Assembly: GCF_002198735.1 (NCBI RefSeq)
Contig: NZ_MWLO01000119.1
Location: forward strand, 1 to 56,229
DNA: 56,229 bases
Reading direction: 5' to 3'
DNA from: Ideonella sp. A 288
GTDB lineage: Bacteria; Pseudomonadota; Gammaproteobacteria; Burkholderiales; Burkholderiaceae_C
This document shows positions 25,071 through 37,588 of this stretch, piece by piece (position 1 is the stretch's first letter; the number at the start of each line of letters is the position of its first letter). The position numbers and the translations under genes were made by a program. Under the pieces are notes generated by a model. That model was not told the origin of the DNA and made no database searches. It saw only the letters and a program-made list of their open reading frames with translations.

Positions 25071-25463
25071 TCATTGGCGCGCCTGCGAGCCGGCGTGGGT
25101 GACGTAGATGTCGGTGTCGGGCATCAGGCGGCGCAGCGTCTGGAAGGCTGCGTCGGCGAGCGTGGCGCCGCTGCAACTGGGCCCGACGGCGAGGTTCAGC
25201 ACCACCTCGCCCGGCATCAGCTTCAGCGAGCTCACCAGGGTGCCGTCGAGTTGCCCGTCGGCCATGCCCAGGCTGTCGGCCAGGGCCACCACCAGGCGCT
25301 GCAGGTCGTCGGGCGGGCCCATCAGCTGAGGCGCCGCGCATGAATGGCCGCCAGCGGAGCGGCACACCGGCCCAGACGGGGTGTTCAGACAGGCGCCACA
25401 GCCAAGGGCGCGACCGTCGTCCGCAACGGCCTTGATTCGAATCGGCATGGTGGCGTGGTTCAT
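25071..25463 (-). CDS. Small Cys-rich protein with DUF59-like C-terminal part, nap-associated
   Basis: I do not firmly recognise this protein. With the start used here it has 130 residues: a Cys-rich N-terminal part (GCGACLNTPSGPVC, then GGHSC) and a C-terminal part (GEVVLNLAVGPSCSGATLAD, FQTLRRLMPDTDIYVTH) resembling Fe-S assembly DUF59/MIP18-like proteins. That suggests metal or Fe-S delivery to the nap enzymes, which is inference. An upstream ATG at 25523 would place the Fnr box inside the coding sequence, so I prefer 25463; ATG 25448 is also possible. None of these starts has a good ribosome binding site. It is followed 46 bases later by napD. Confidence 0.6.
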   Translation of the reverse strand: MNHATMPIRIKAVADDGRALGCGACLNTPSGPVCRSAGGHSCAAPQLMGPPDDLQRLVVALADSLGMADGQLDGTLVSSLKLMPGEVVLNLAVGPSCSGATLADAAFQTLRRLMPDTDIYVTHAGSQARQ

Positions 25464-25497
25464 GACGCAATGGTCGGCGGGGCACCGGCGCGACCCC

Positions 25498-25511
25498 TTG
25501 ATGGGTGTCAA
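25498..25511 (-). promoter_or_regulatory. Fnr/DNR box upstream of the nap-associated Cys-rich gene and napD
   Basis: TTGAT-GGGT-GTCAA differs from the Fnr consensus by one base. It lies 41-57 bases before the candidate ATG codons at 25463 and 25448. The bases from about 25500 to 25640 are clearly more AT-rich than their surroundings, which supports a promoter here. The 25512-25737 stretch up to the nirE stop holds no gene I can support. Confidence 0.65.
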
Positions 25512-25737
25512 TTCAAAATTCATTGTCGTGTGAAATGACCCAAAAACAACGGGGCATGTCCCCCATTGATTTGGGCGACCTTTTTTCACCCGTTCGCGCA
25601 ATGTAACGAAAAATCCAATGCTGGCAATGCCTTGAACGGGGTGTGGTGAATCTGGCCCGCTATGTGCTTTGGTGCACTTGCGCTGGGGGATCTGCCCCGC
25701 GCCGTGGTGCGGCGCAAGGCCAGTCGTCCCGCGCGGC

Positions 25738-28457
<2,720 letters not shown>

Positions 28458-28473
28458 CCGGGGTGACACGGCC

Positions 28474-28848
28474 ATGACGACGATGGGTGCAGCACGGGCC
28501 GTGCTGGCACGCACGTGGCGCGTCCTCGCGCTGGTGCTGCCGACAGCGGCAGGTGCCGCGGGCCAGGGCGAACCGGACGCCGAGCGGCAGCGCGCCCTGG
28601 TGCGGGTCGTCCGGCAGGACTGCGGTGCCTGCCACGGCATGCGCCTGACCGGCGGCCTGGGGCCGGCGCTCACGCCGCAGGCCCTGGCCGACAAGCCCTT
28701 CGAGGGCCTGGTGGCCACCATCGTCCACGGCCGGCCCGGCACACCGATGCCGGGCTGGCGTTCCATGCTCAGCGAGGCCGATGCGGTGTGGATCACGCAG
28801 CTGCTGCAGCAGGGCTTCCCTGAAGAATCGCCAAAGGACCGTCCATGA
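28474..28848 (+). CDS. nirC: NirC-like monoheme cytochrome c (c55X type)
   Basis: This 124-residue protein has an N-terminal signal/hydrophobic segment (about 8-30) and one heme c site, CGACH, followed by a Met-containing GTPMPGW sixth-ligand region. Small cytochromes of this kind in nir operons (NirC) accept or donate electrons to NirS or help in its maturation. It starts 16 bases after the nirS stop and overlaps nirF by 4 nt. A separate NirM-type c551 gene is not present in the window. Confidence 0.85.
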   Translation: MTTMGAARAVLARTWRVLALVLPTAAGAAGQGEPDAERQRALVRVVRQDCGACHGMRLTGGLGPALTPQALADKPFEGLVATIVHGRPGTPMPGWRSMLSEADAVWITQLLQQGFPEESPKDRP

Positions 28849-30032
28849 ACCGCCGCGACCTGCTGTCGCTGCTGGCCGCCGCGCCCGCGGCGGCGTGGCT
28901 GCCGGGCTGTGCCACCGCGCCGGCCCCGGTGGGCACCGGCGACCTGGGTGTCGTCATCGAGCGGGCCCGCGGCACGCTGGCGCTGGTCAACACCAGTGCG
29001 CGCACGCTGCTGGGCGAGATCGGTGGCCTCGGCGACCTGTCGCACGCCTCGGTGGTGTTCTCGCGCGACGGTGCCTTCGCCTATGTCTTCGGCCGCGACG
29101 GGGGCCTGAGCAAGGTGAACCTGCTCACGCGACGCATCGACGCCCGGGTGATGCAGGCCGGCAACTCGATCGGCGGCGCCATCTCGGCCGACGGCACCCT
29201 GGTGGCGGCGCAGAACTACACGCCCGGCGGCGTCAAGGTGTTCGACGCGCGCACGCTGGCGCTGGTGGCCGACATCCCGGCGGAATACGCGCCGGGCCAA
29301 CTCTCACGCGTCGTCGGCCTGGTCGACCTGACGGGCCGGCGCTTCGCCTTCAGCCTGTTCGACGGCCACGCGATCTGGATCGCCGACCTGTCCGAGCCGG
29401 CGTCTCCCAAGCTCACCAAGCTGCCCGACATCGGCCGGCACCCTTACGACGCGTTGGTCACGCCCGATGGCCGGCACTACATCGCCGGCCTGTTCGGCGA
29501 GGATGGCCTGGCGATGGTCGACCTGTGGGCCGAGCGGCCGCAGGCGCGCCGCATCCTCGGCGGCTACGGCCGCGGCGAGCAGCCGCTGCCGGTCTTCAAG
29601 ATGCCGCACCTGCGCGGCTGGGCGGTGGCCGGGCGCCACGCCTATCTGCCGGCCATCGGCCGGCACGAGGTGTTGGTGGTCGACACGGCCACCTGGGCCG
29701 AGGTGGCGCGCATCCCCGTCGCCGGCCAGCCGGTGTTCGTGATCGCGCGGCCCGACGGCCGCCAGGTGTGGGTCAACTTCGCGGTGCCCGACTACCACCG
29801 CGTGCAGGTCATCGACACGCCCACGCGCCAGATCGTGCGCACGCTGGAGCCCGGCAAGGCCGTGCTGCACATGGAGTTCACGCCACGCGGCGAGGCCGTG
29901 TGGATCAGCTCGCGCGATGCCAACCGGGTGTCGGTGATCGACACGCAGAACTTCGCCACGCTGGCCGCGCTGGACATCGACGCGCCCAGCGGCATCTTCT
30001 TCACCTCGCGAGCCGCTCGCATCGGCTTTTAG
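28845..30032 (+). CDS. nirF: Heme d1 biosynthesis protein NirF
   Basis: This 395-residue periplasmic beta-propeller protein is related to the d1 domain of NirS and NirN but lacks a heme c site. The N-terminus has a RR-containing signal with a lipobox-like end (AWLPGCATAP), suggesting a lipoprotein as described for other NirF proteins. Propeller segments include FSRDGAFAYVFGRDG, GRHPYDALVTPDGRHYI and KMPHLRGWAVAGRHAYLP. NirF acts late in d1 synthesis. Its start overlaps the nirC stop (ATGA) and its stop lies 1 base before nirDL. Confidence 0.95.
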   Translation: MNRRDLLSLLAAAPAAAWLPGCATAPAPVGTGDLGVVIERARGTLALVNTSARTLLGEIGGLGDLSHASVVFSRDGAFAYVFGRDGGLSKVNLLTRRIDARVMQAGNSIGGAISADGTLVAAQNYTPGGVKVFDARTLALVADIPAEYAPGQLSRVVGLVDLTGRRFAFSLFDGHAIWIADLSEPASPKLTKLPDIGRHPYDALVTPDGRHYIAGLFGEDGLAMVDLWAERPQARRILGGYGRGEQPLPVFKMPHLRGWAVAGRHAYLPAIGRHEVLVVDTATWAEVARIPVAGQPVFVIARPDGRQVWVNFAVPDYHRVQVIDTPTRQIVRTLEPGKAVLHMEFTPRGEAVWISSRDANRVSVIDTQNFATLAALDIDAPSGIFFTSRAARIGF

Positions 30033-30033
30033 G

Positions 30034-31062
30034 ATGTCCATGGCCGACGATCTCTCGCTCGCGCTGCTGAACGACTGGCAGCACCACTTTCCGCTGCAGC
30101 GCGATCCATTCGCGCGCATCGGCGCGGCGCTGGCGGTGTCGCCCGCGCGGGTCATCGACGCCTACTGCGGCTTGCGGGCCTCGGGCGCGCTCAGCCGCAT
30201 CGGCGGCGTGTTCGCTGCCGGTGCTGGTGGCGCCGCGCTGCTGTCGGCGATGGCCGTGCCGGCCGATCGGCTGGAGGCGGTGGCCGCCATCGTCTCGGCG
30301 CACCCCGGCGTCAACCACAACTACGAGCGCGAGCACGATCTCAACCTGTGGTTCGTGATGACCGGCCGCGACGCCGCGGCGGTGGAGCACGCGATGCAGG
30401 GCCTGGAGGCCGCCACCGGCCTGCCCGCCCTGCGGCTGCGCATGCGGCGCGCCTACCGCATCGACCTGGGCTTCGACCTGCGCGGCGCGGTGGCGCCGGC
30501 GCCGCGCGCCTCGGCGGCGCCGCGGCTGCACGCCCCCGAGGTGGCCGAGGCCGACCGCGCGCTGGCCGCGCTGGTCGAGGCCGGCCTGCCGCTGGTCGAG
30601 CGCCCCTTCGACGCCTGGGCCGACGCGCTGGCCACGCCGCCCGACGCCGTCATCGCCACCCTGGGCCGCTGGCTCGAGGTGGGCACGCTGCGCCGCTTCG
30701 GTGCGGTGGTGCGGCACCACGAACTCGGCTTCGCGGCCAACGCGATGACGGTGTTCGACGTGCCCGACGATCAGGTCGACGCCTGCGGCGCCGCGCTGGC
30801 CGGCGAGCCCGGCGTCACCCTGGCCTATCGCCGGGAGAGAGCGTCCGGCTGGCCGTTCAACCTGTACTGCATGGTGCACGGCCGCGACCGCGGCAGCGTG
30901 GTCCAGGCGCTGGACGCGGCCATCCCGCGCTGCGGCCTGGCCGAGCGCCCGCGCACCGTGCTCTTCTCCCGCCGCCGCTTCAAGCAGGTCGGCGCGCGGC
31001 GTTTCCGCGAGTTGCCGGTGGCCTGGTCACCGGCCCAGGAGGTGTGCGATGCCCTCGTCTGA
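30034..31062 (+). CDS. nirDL: Fused siroheme decarboxylase NirD-NirL
   Basis: This 342-residue protein comprises two Lrp/AsnC-like units. The first (about 8-155) starts LLNDWQHHFPLQRDPFARIG and contains HNYEREHDLNLWFV, as in NirD. The second (about 168-335) starts LVEAGLPLVERPF and contains YRRERASGWPFNLYCMVHG, as in NirL. Each unit has a winged helix plus a RAM-type domain. Together with NirG and NirH, these proteins decarboxylate siroheme to didecarboxysiroheme in heme d1 synthesis. D-L fusion is known in other denitrifiers. The stop overlaps the next start by 14 nt. Confidence 0.92.
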   Translation: MSMADDLSLALLNDWQHHFPLQRDPFARIGAALAVSPARVIDAYCGLRASGALSRIGGVFAAGAGGAALLSAMAVPADRLEAVAAIVSAHPGVNHNYEREHDLNLWFVMTGRDAAAVEHAMQGLEAATGLPALRLRMRRAYRIDLGFDLRGAVAPAPRASAAPRLHAPEVAEADRALAALVEAGLPLVERPFDAWADALATPPDAVIATLGRWLEVGTLRRFGAVVRHHELGFAANAMTVFDVPDDQVDACGAALAGEPGVTLAYRRERASGWPFNLYCMVHGRDRGSVVQALDAAIPRCGLAERPRTVLFSRRRFKQVGARRFRELPVAWSPAQEVCDALV

Positions 31063-32119
31063 CGACACGGTGGCGATGGACCCGGGGGCGTGCTGCGCGG
31101 CGCGCCCGCCGATCAGCGACGCCCAGTTGATCGACCGCCTGCACGGCGGCCTGCCGCTGGTCGACCACCCGTTCGCCGCGCTGGCGCCCACGCTCGGCAT
31201 CAGCGAAGACGAGCTGATCGAGCGCCTGCACGGCCTGCTGGCTTCGGGTGTGCTGTCGCGCTTCGGGCCGCTGTACCAGATCGAGCGAGCCGGCGGCCTG
31301 TTCGTGCTGGCCGCGATGGCCGTGCCCGAGGCGCGCTTCGACGAGGTGGCTGCGCGGGTCAACGCCCGGCCCGAGGTGGCGCACAACTACCGCCGCGAGC
31401 ACCGCTTGAACATGTGGTTCGTCGTCGCCACCGAGAAGGCCGACGAGGCCGGCGCCGTGCTCGCCGCCATCGAGGCCGAGACGGGGAACCCGGTGCTGGC
31501 CTTCCCCAAGGAGCGCGAGTACTTCGTCGAACTGCGCCTGCAGTTCGCCGGACCCGCGGGCCGGCCCGATGCGCCGGCCGCCCCCAGAGGGGGTGAGAAA
31601 GCACGGGAGCGGCCCGTCGTTTTCTCGAGAAGCACGATGTCGCTCAGTGACTTCGACCGCGCCCTGATCGCCGCCACCCAGGGAGGCCTGCCGCTCGTCG
31701 AGCGGCCCTATGAGGCCGTCGGTGCGGTGCTGGGCGTGTCGTGCACGCAGGTGCGCGAGCGCCTGGCGCAGATGCTCGAGGAGGGCCTGGTGCGCCGCAT
31801 CGGCGCCGTGCCCAACCATTACCGCCTGGGCTTCACCGCCAACGGCATGACGGTGTGGGACGTGGACGACGACCGCGTCGACGACCTGGGCGCCGTCGTC
31901 GGCGCGCTGCCCGGCGTCAGCCACTGCTACCGCCGTCCGCGCCGCCTGCCCGGGTGGCGCTACAACCTGTTCGCGATGGTTCATGGCCGCGGCCGCGAGG
32001 CCGTGCAGGCCCAGACCGAGGAGATCGCGGCGCTGCTGGGCGAGGCCTGCCATGCGCACGAGATCCTGTACTCGAGCGCCATCCTGAAGAAGACCGGCCT
32101 GCGCCTCCGAGGAGATTGA
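31049..32119 (+). CDS. nirGH: Fused siroheme decarboxylase NirG-NirH
   Basis: This is a 356-residue two-unit protein. The first unit (about 20-175: LIDRLHGGLPLVDHPFAALA, HNYRREHRLNMWFV) matches NirG and the second (about 200-350: LIAATQGGLPLVERPYEAVG, YRRPRRLPGWRYNLFAMVHG) matches NirH. The junction (about 175-197, RPDAPAAPRGGEKARERPVV) is encoded by a GC-rich stretch with a CCCCC-AGA-GGGGG hairpin and looks like former intergenic sequence that now joins the two genes. An internal ATG (residue 192, followed by SLSDFDRALIAA) could still start a separate NirH. Two cysteines (CC) lie near the N-terminus. Confidence 0.88.
   Translation: MPSSDDTVAMDPGACCAARPPISDAQLIDRLHGGLPLVDHPFAALAPTLGISEDELIERLHGLLASGVLSRFGPLYQIERAGGLFVLAAMAVPEARFDEVAARVNARPEVAHNYRREHRLNMWFVVATEKADEAGAVLAAIEAETGNPVLAFPKEREYFVELRLQFAGPAGRPDAPAAPRGGEKARERPVVFSRSTMSLSDFDRALIAATQGGLPLVERPYEAVGAVLGVSCTQVRERLAQMLEEGLVRRIGAVPNHYRLGFTANGMTVWDVDDDRVDDLGAVVGALPGVSHCYRRPRRLPGWRYNLFAMVHGRGREAVQAQTEEIAALLGEACHAHEILYSSAILKKTGLRLRGD
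31570..31612. repeat. GC-rich hairpin at the nirG-nirH junction
   Basis: CCCCC (31581-31585) and GGGGG (31589-31593) flank an AGA loop inside the linker codons of the fused gene. It resembles the dispersed GC-rich palindromic elements at 39255 and 41694 but is shorter, so family membership is tentative. Confidence 0.3.
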
Positions 32120-32122
32120 CTG

Positions 32123-33373
32123 ATGTTCCGCGTTTCCCAATACATGCAACTCCTGGCGCGCGCCGAGCGCGACGGCGACATGCCGCCGGCACGCGACGCG
32201 CAGCCCCCCGGCCCGGTGGTCATCTGGAACCTCATCCGCCGCTGCAACCTCACCTGTGCGCACTGCTACGCGCTGTCGGCCGACCACGACTACGAGGGCG
32301 AGCTCGCCACCGGCGAGGTCTTCACGGTGATGGACGACCTGAAGGCGTTCCGCGTGCCGGTGCTCATCCTGTCGGGCGGCGAGCCGCTGATGCGCGCCGA
32401 CCTGTTCGACATCGCCGCGCGGGCCAAGGCCCTGCGCTTCTACGTGGGCCTGTCGACCAACGGCACGTTGATCGATGCGCCGATGGCCGACCGCGTGGCC
32501 GCCGCCGGCTTCGACTACGTGGGCATCAGCCTGGACGGCCTGCGCGCCACGCACGACCGCTTCCGTCGGCTGGACGGCGCCTTCGACGCCAGCCTGGCGG
32601 CGGTTCGCCTGCTGCGCGAGCGCGGCGTCAAGACCGGCCTGCGCTTCACGATGACCGCGATGAACGCGCACGACCTGCCCGCGCTGCTGCAGCTGATGCG
32701 CGACGAGCAGGTCGACAAGTTCTACTTCAGCCACCTCAACTACGCCGGCCGAGGCAACATCCACCGCGCCCGCGACGCGCAGTTCGCCGCCACGCGCGAC
32801 GCGCTGGACATGCTGTTCGACCGCGCCTGGGCCGCCGCCCGCGAAGGCCGCGACGAGACCTACGTCACCGGCAACAACGATGCCGACGGCCCCTGGCTGC
32901 TGCATTGGCTGGCGCGTCGCGAGCCGGCGCTGGCCGCTCGCTTCGCCGGCCGGCTGCGCGAGCACCTGGTGGCCTGGGGCGGCAATGCCTCGGGTGTGCA
33001 CGTGGCCAACATCGACAACCTGGGCCACGTGCACCCCGACACCATGTGGTGGCACCACACGCTGGGCAATGTGCGCGAGCGGCCGTTCTCGGTGCTGTGG
33101 TCCGACCTGTCCGACCCGCTGCTGGCGGGGCTGAAGCGCCGGCCGCGGCCGGTGCAGGGCCGCTGCGCCGCATGCCGGCACCTGGCGCTGTGCGGCGGCA
33201 ACACCCGTGTGCGCGCCGAGCAGGTCACCGGCAACCCCTGGGCCGAAGACCCCGGCTGCTACCTCGACGACGACGAGATCGGCGTCAGCGGCAGCGGCCC
33301 GCGCGTGGCGCTGACGCCGTTCGCCGGCAGGCGCCGCATCGCCATCGTGCCGGCCGACGAGGTGGCGTCATGA
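32123..33373 (+). CDS. nirJ: Heme d1 biosynthesis radical SAM protein NirJ
   Basis: This 416-residue enzyme has the classic radical SAM motif CNLTCAHCYA (C41, C45, C48), GGEPLMR for SAM contact, and a C-terminal SPASM-like cysteine group (CAACRHLALCGGN, then PGCYL) for an extra Fe-S cluster. NirJ removes the propionate groups of didecarboxysiroheme to install the oxo groups of heme d1. It starts 3 bases after the nirGH stop and overlaps nirN by 4 nt. The last 25 residues (after DEIGVSGSGP) extend past the usual end. Confidence 0.95.
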   Translation: MFRVSQYMQLLARAERDGDMPPARDAQPPGPVVIWNLIRRCNLTCAHCYALSADHDYEGELATGEVFTVMDDLKAFRVPVLILSGGEPLMRADLFDIAARAKALRFYVGLSTNGTLIDAPMADRVAAAGFDYVGISLDGLRATHDRFRRLDGAFDASLAAVRLLRERGVKTGLRFTMTAMNAHDLPALLQLMRDEQVDKFYFSHLNYAGRGNIHRARDAQFAATRDALDMLFDRAWAAAREGRDETYVTGNNDADGPWLLHWLARREPALAARFAGRLREHLVAWGGNASGVHVANIDNLGHVHPDTMWWHHTLGNVRERPFSVLWSDLSDPLLAGLKRRPRPVQGRCAACRHLALCGGNTRVRAEQVTGNPWAEDPGCYLDDDEIGVSGSGPRVALTPFAGRRRIAIVPADEVAS

Positions 33374-35055
33374 CCATCGCCACAGTCTGCCGTGCCGCGG
33401 CACGGGCGCTGGCGCTCGGCGCCGCGTTGCTGATGTCGCTGACGGGCGCCGTGTTCGCGCAGGCGCCCGCCGCGGCAGCCCATGTCCCCGCCGCGTCGGC
33501 CCCGGCCACTGCCGCCGCGCCCGACGGCGCCGGGCTGTACCGCCAGCACTGCGCCGCCTGCCACGGCCCGCAGCGCACCGGCCTGATGGGGCCGGCGCTG
33601 CTGCCCGAGAGCCTGGAACGCCTGCGCCGCCCCGACGCCGCCAGGACCATCGCCGCCGGCCGCACCGCCACGCAGATGCCCGGCTTCAAGGACGCGTTGT
33701 CGGCCGACGAGATCGCCGCGCTGGTGCAGCACATCTACACGCCGGTGCAGCCGGCGCCGCGCTGGACGGACGACGACATCCGCGCCTCGCGCACCGCCCG
33801 CGCCGATGCGGCGTCCTTGCCGGCCAAGCCGCTTTGGTCGGCCGACCCGATGAACCTGTTCGTCGTCGTCGAGGGCGGCGACCACCATGTCTCGCTGGTC
33901 GACGGCGACCGCTTCGAGCGCATCCACCGCTTCGCCAGCCGCTATGCGCTGCACGGCGGGCCGAAGTTCACGCCGGATGGGCGCTATGTTTTCTTCGGTT
34001 CGCGCGACGGCTGGATCACCAAGGTCGACCTCTGGAACCTCACCGTGGTGGCCGAGGTGCGCGCCGGCCTGAACATGCGCAACGTGGCCGTCAGCGGCGA
34101 CGGCCGCTGGGTGATGGCGGCCAACTACCTGCCGCACACGGTGGCGCTGTTCGACGCCGAGCTTTCGCTGGTCAAGACCATCGCCGCGGCCACGCTCGAC
34201 GGCAAGGCCACGTCGCGCGTGTCGGCCGTCTACGACGCCGCGCCGCGCAAGAGCTTCGTCGTCGCGCTGAAGGACATCCCCGAACTGTGGGAGATCTCGT
34301 ACGACCCCAAGGCGGAGCCCATCTTCGACGGCCTCGTGCACGACTACCGCATGGGCGAGGCCATCGCCAAGCCCGGCACCTTCGGCGTGCGCCGCACCGT
34401 GCTCAACGAGCCGCTGGATGACTTCTTCTTCGACCAGTCGTACCGCCATGTGCTGGGGGCGACGCGGCCAAAGCCTGCTGCCGAAGCCGGACCGAAGGGT
34501 GCCTCGGCGCCAGCCGCCGCCGTGCCCACCGCCCAGGTGGTCAACCTCGACATCCGCCGCAAGATCGCCGAACTGCCGATCGCCGGCATGCCGCACCTGG
34601 GCTCGGGCATCACCTTCGCGTGGAACGGCACCACCGTGCTGGCCTCGCCCAACCTCAAGGGCGGCGCCATCGACGTCATCGACATGCGCACCTGGAAGCC
34701 GCTGCGCAGCGTGCCGGTGCCCGGCCCCGGCTTCTTCCTGCGCAGCCACGAGGCCACGCCCTATGCGTGGACCGATTCGATGATGAGCCCCACGGCCAAG
34801 GACACGCTCACCATCATCGACAAGCGCACGCTGCAGGTGGTGGCCCAGGTGCGCGAGCCCGGCAAGACGCTGGCCCACATCGAGTTCACCAAGGACGGCC
34901 GCTACGCGCTGGCCAGCCTGTGGGAGATGGACGGCGCGCTGATCGTCTACGACGCCGCCACCTTCAAGGAGGTGAAGCGCCTGCCGATGAGCAAGCCGGT
35001 GGGCAAGTACAACGTCTGGAACAAGATCACGCGGTCGGAAGGCACGTCGCACTGA
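33370..35055 (+). CDS. nirN: NirN, cd1-type d1 dehydrogenase
   Basis: This 561-residue periplasmic protein is a paralogue of NirS with a signal peptide (about 1-31), an Ala-rich linker, a heme c site CAACH near 62-66, and a d1-binding propeller (HGGPKFTPDGRYVFFGSRDG, ANYLPHTVALFDA, GMPHLGSGITFAWNG). In Pseudomonas NirN catalyses the last step, forming the acrylate double bond of heme d1. It is smaller in sequence identity to NirS than true isoforms and lacks NirS features such as the LHDGGW segment, which supports NirN. It is the last gene of the nir operon. Confidence 0.93.
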   Translation: MTIATVCRAAARALALGAALLMSLTGAVFAQAPAAAAHVPAASAPATAAAPDGAGLYRQHCAACHGPQRTGLMGPALLPESLERLRRPDAARTIAAGRTATQMPGFKDALSADEIAALVQHIYTPVQPAPRWTDDDIRASRTARADAASLPAKPLWSADPMNLFVVVEGGDHHVSLVDGDRFERIHRFASRYALHGGPKFTPDGRYVFFGSRDGWITKVDLWNLTVVAEVRAGLNMRNVAVSGDGRWVMAANYLPHTVALFDAELSLVKTIAAATLDGKATSRVSAVYDAAPRKSFVVALKDIPELWEISYDPKAEPIFDGLVHDYRMGEAIAKPGTFGVRRTVLNEPLDDFFFDQSYRHVLGATRPKPAAEAGPKGASAPAAAVPTAQVVNLDIRRKIAELPIAGMPHLGSGITFAWNGTTVLASPNLKGGAIDVIDMRTWKPLRSVPVPGPGFFLRSHEATPYAWTDSMMSPTAKDTLTIIDKRTLQVVAQVREPGKTLAHIEFTKDGRYALASLWEMDGALIVYDAATFKEVKRLPMSKPVGKYNVWNKITRSEGTSH

Positions 35056-35097
35056 GTGATCGGGCCGGGGCCGGTGGTCCGGCTGCCGCGGCGCGCC

Positions 35098-35113
35098 GGG
35101 TGCCCCGGCACCC
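35098..35113. terminator. Hairpin after nirN
   Basis: GGGTGCC (35098-35104) and GGCACCC (35107-35113) form a 7-bp stem with a two-base loop between the convergent nirN and flagellar-rod-like genes. There is no T-run on either side. Confidence 0.3.
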
Positions 35114-35127
35114 CTGCCGCGCCTGCG

Positions 35128-35427
35128 TCAGGCCACGGCCTTGAGCAGCGCGCCGGTGGTGGCGTCGCTGGCGCGGAACACTGCCAGGTTGGCGAGGAAC
35201 GCGTTCTTGCCCTGCAACAGTCCGACCATGTCGGTCTCGAGCGATGGCCCGGTGATGTCGGCCTGGGCCAGCGACGTGGTCACGCCGCCGCCGGGCGCGG
35301 CGCTCTGCACCACCTGCTGGCGGCGAAAGCCGTCGGTGGCCAGGTTGGCCACGTTGTGCGCCGACGACTGCATCTGGTGCTGCGCAGCAGACAGGCCGGA
35401 CAGGGCGATCGAGGCGGTGGCGTTCAT
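35128..35427 (-). CDS. Short flagellar basal-body rod-like protein
   Basis: This 99-residue protein begins MNATASIALSGLSAAQHQMQ and contains SSAHNVANLATDGFRRQQVV, the conserved N-terminal helix and NVAN-TDG-(F/Y)-(R/K)RQ motif of flagellar rod/hook proteins (FlgB/FlgC/FlgF/FlgG). The C-terminal helix (ETDMVGLLQGKNAFLANLAVFRASD) matches the paired C-terminal coiled coil. It is much shorter than FlgC (about 135) and lacks the central domain. No other flagellar gene is nearby, so this is an orphan, perhaps a small FlgC-like protein of unknown role. It is divergent from norC. Confidence 0.75.
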   Translation of the reverse strand: MNATASIALSGLSAAQHQMQSSAHNVANLATDGFRRQQVVQSAAPGGGVTTSLAQADITGPSLETDMVGLLQGKNAFLANLAVFRASDATTGALLKAVA

Positions 35428-35614
35428 GGTCGGTCGGGGCGGGTGACGCGCCAGCTTAGCCCGCGCCGCGCGCCTGCGCACGCCTGGCCGGTGCGCGGCC
35501 TGCCACCTTCGCGCGAGGATTTCACGGCACAGGGCCGACAGCGCGATGTCCCCCTGCCGCCGGCACGGTGATCCGCCGCCGCCAAGGCTCGGTTGCGCGG
35601 TGTCGTCCGGATTC

Positions 35615-35628
35615 TTGAACCGGTTCAA
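35615..35628 (+). promoter_or_regulatory. Fnr/DNR box of the norCB operon
   Basis: TTGAA-CCGG-TTCAA is a perfect palindrome in the 263-base gap before norC. With the centre at -41.5 the start site falls at about 35663, and TAGGCT at 35651-35656 sits exactly where the -10 should be. The ATG of norC is about 70 bases from the box centre. Confidence 0.82.
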
Positions 35629-35650
35629 GGAACAAGTCCGACTGAATCCG

Positions 35651-35656
35651 TAGGCT
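35651..35656 (+). promoter_or_regulatory. -10 element of the norC promoter
   Basis: TAGGCT keeps the TA...T positions of the sigma70 -10 and lies 29 bases from the centre of the Fnr/DNR box, the spacing of a class II Fnr-activated promoter. Confidence 0.5.
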
Positions 35657-35690
35657 TCCCCCCTGGCAATCAAGCACAAGGAGGCCGGCA

Positions 35691-37575
<1,885 letters not shown>

Positions 37576-37588
37576 GGCGGGGCGCCCC

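Noticed and set aside
25565-25580. Second Fnr-like half-site (TTGATTTGGG) near the Cys-rich gene
   Set aside because: The right half does not match NTCAA, so it is below the standard used for the other five boxes.
28474-28848. NirM (cytochrome c551) identity for the small cytochrome after nirS
   Set aside because: Its length and the Met-ligand context fit NirC/c55X better, and NirM usually lacks this N-terminal segment. The label remains tentative.
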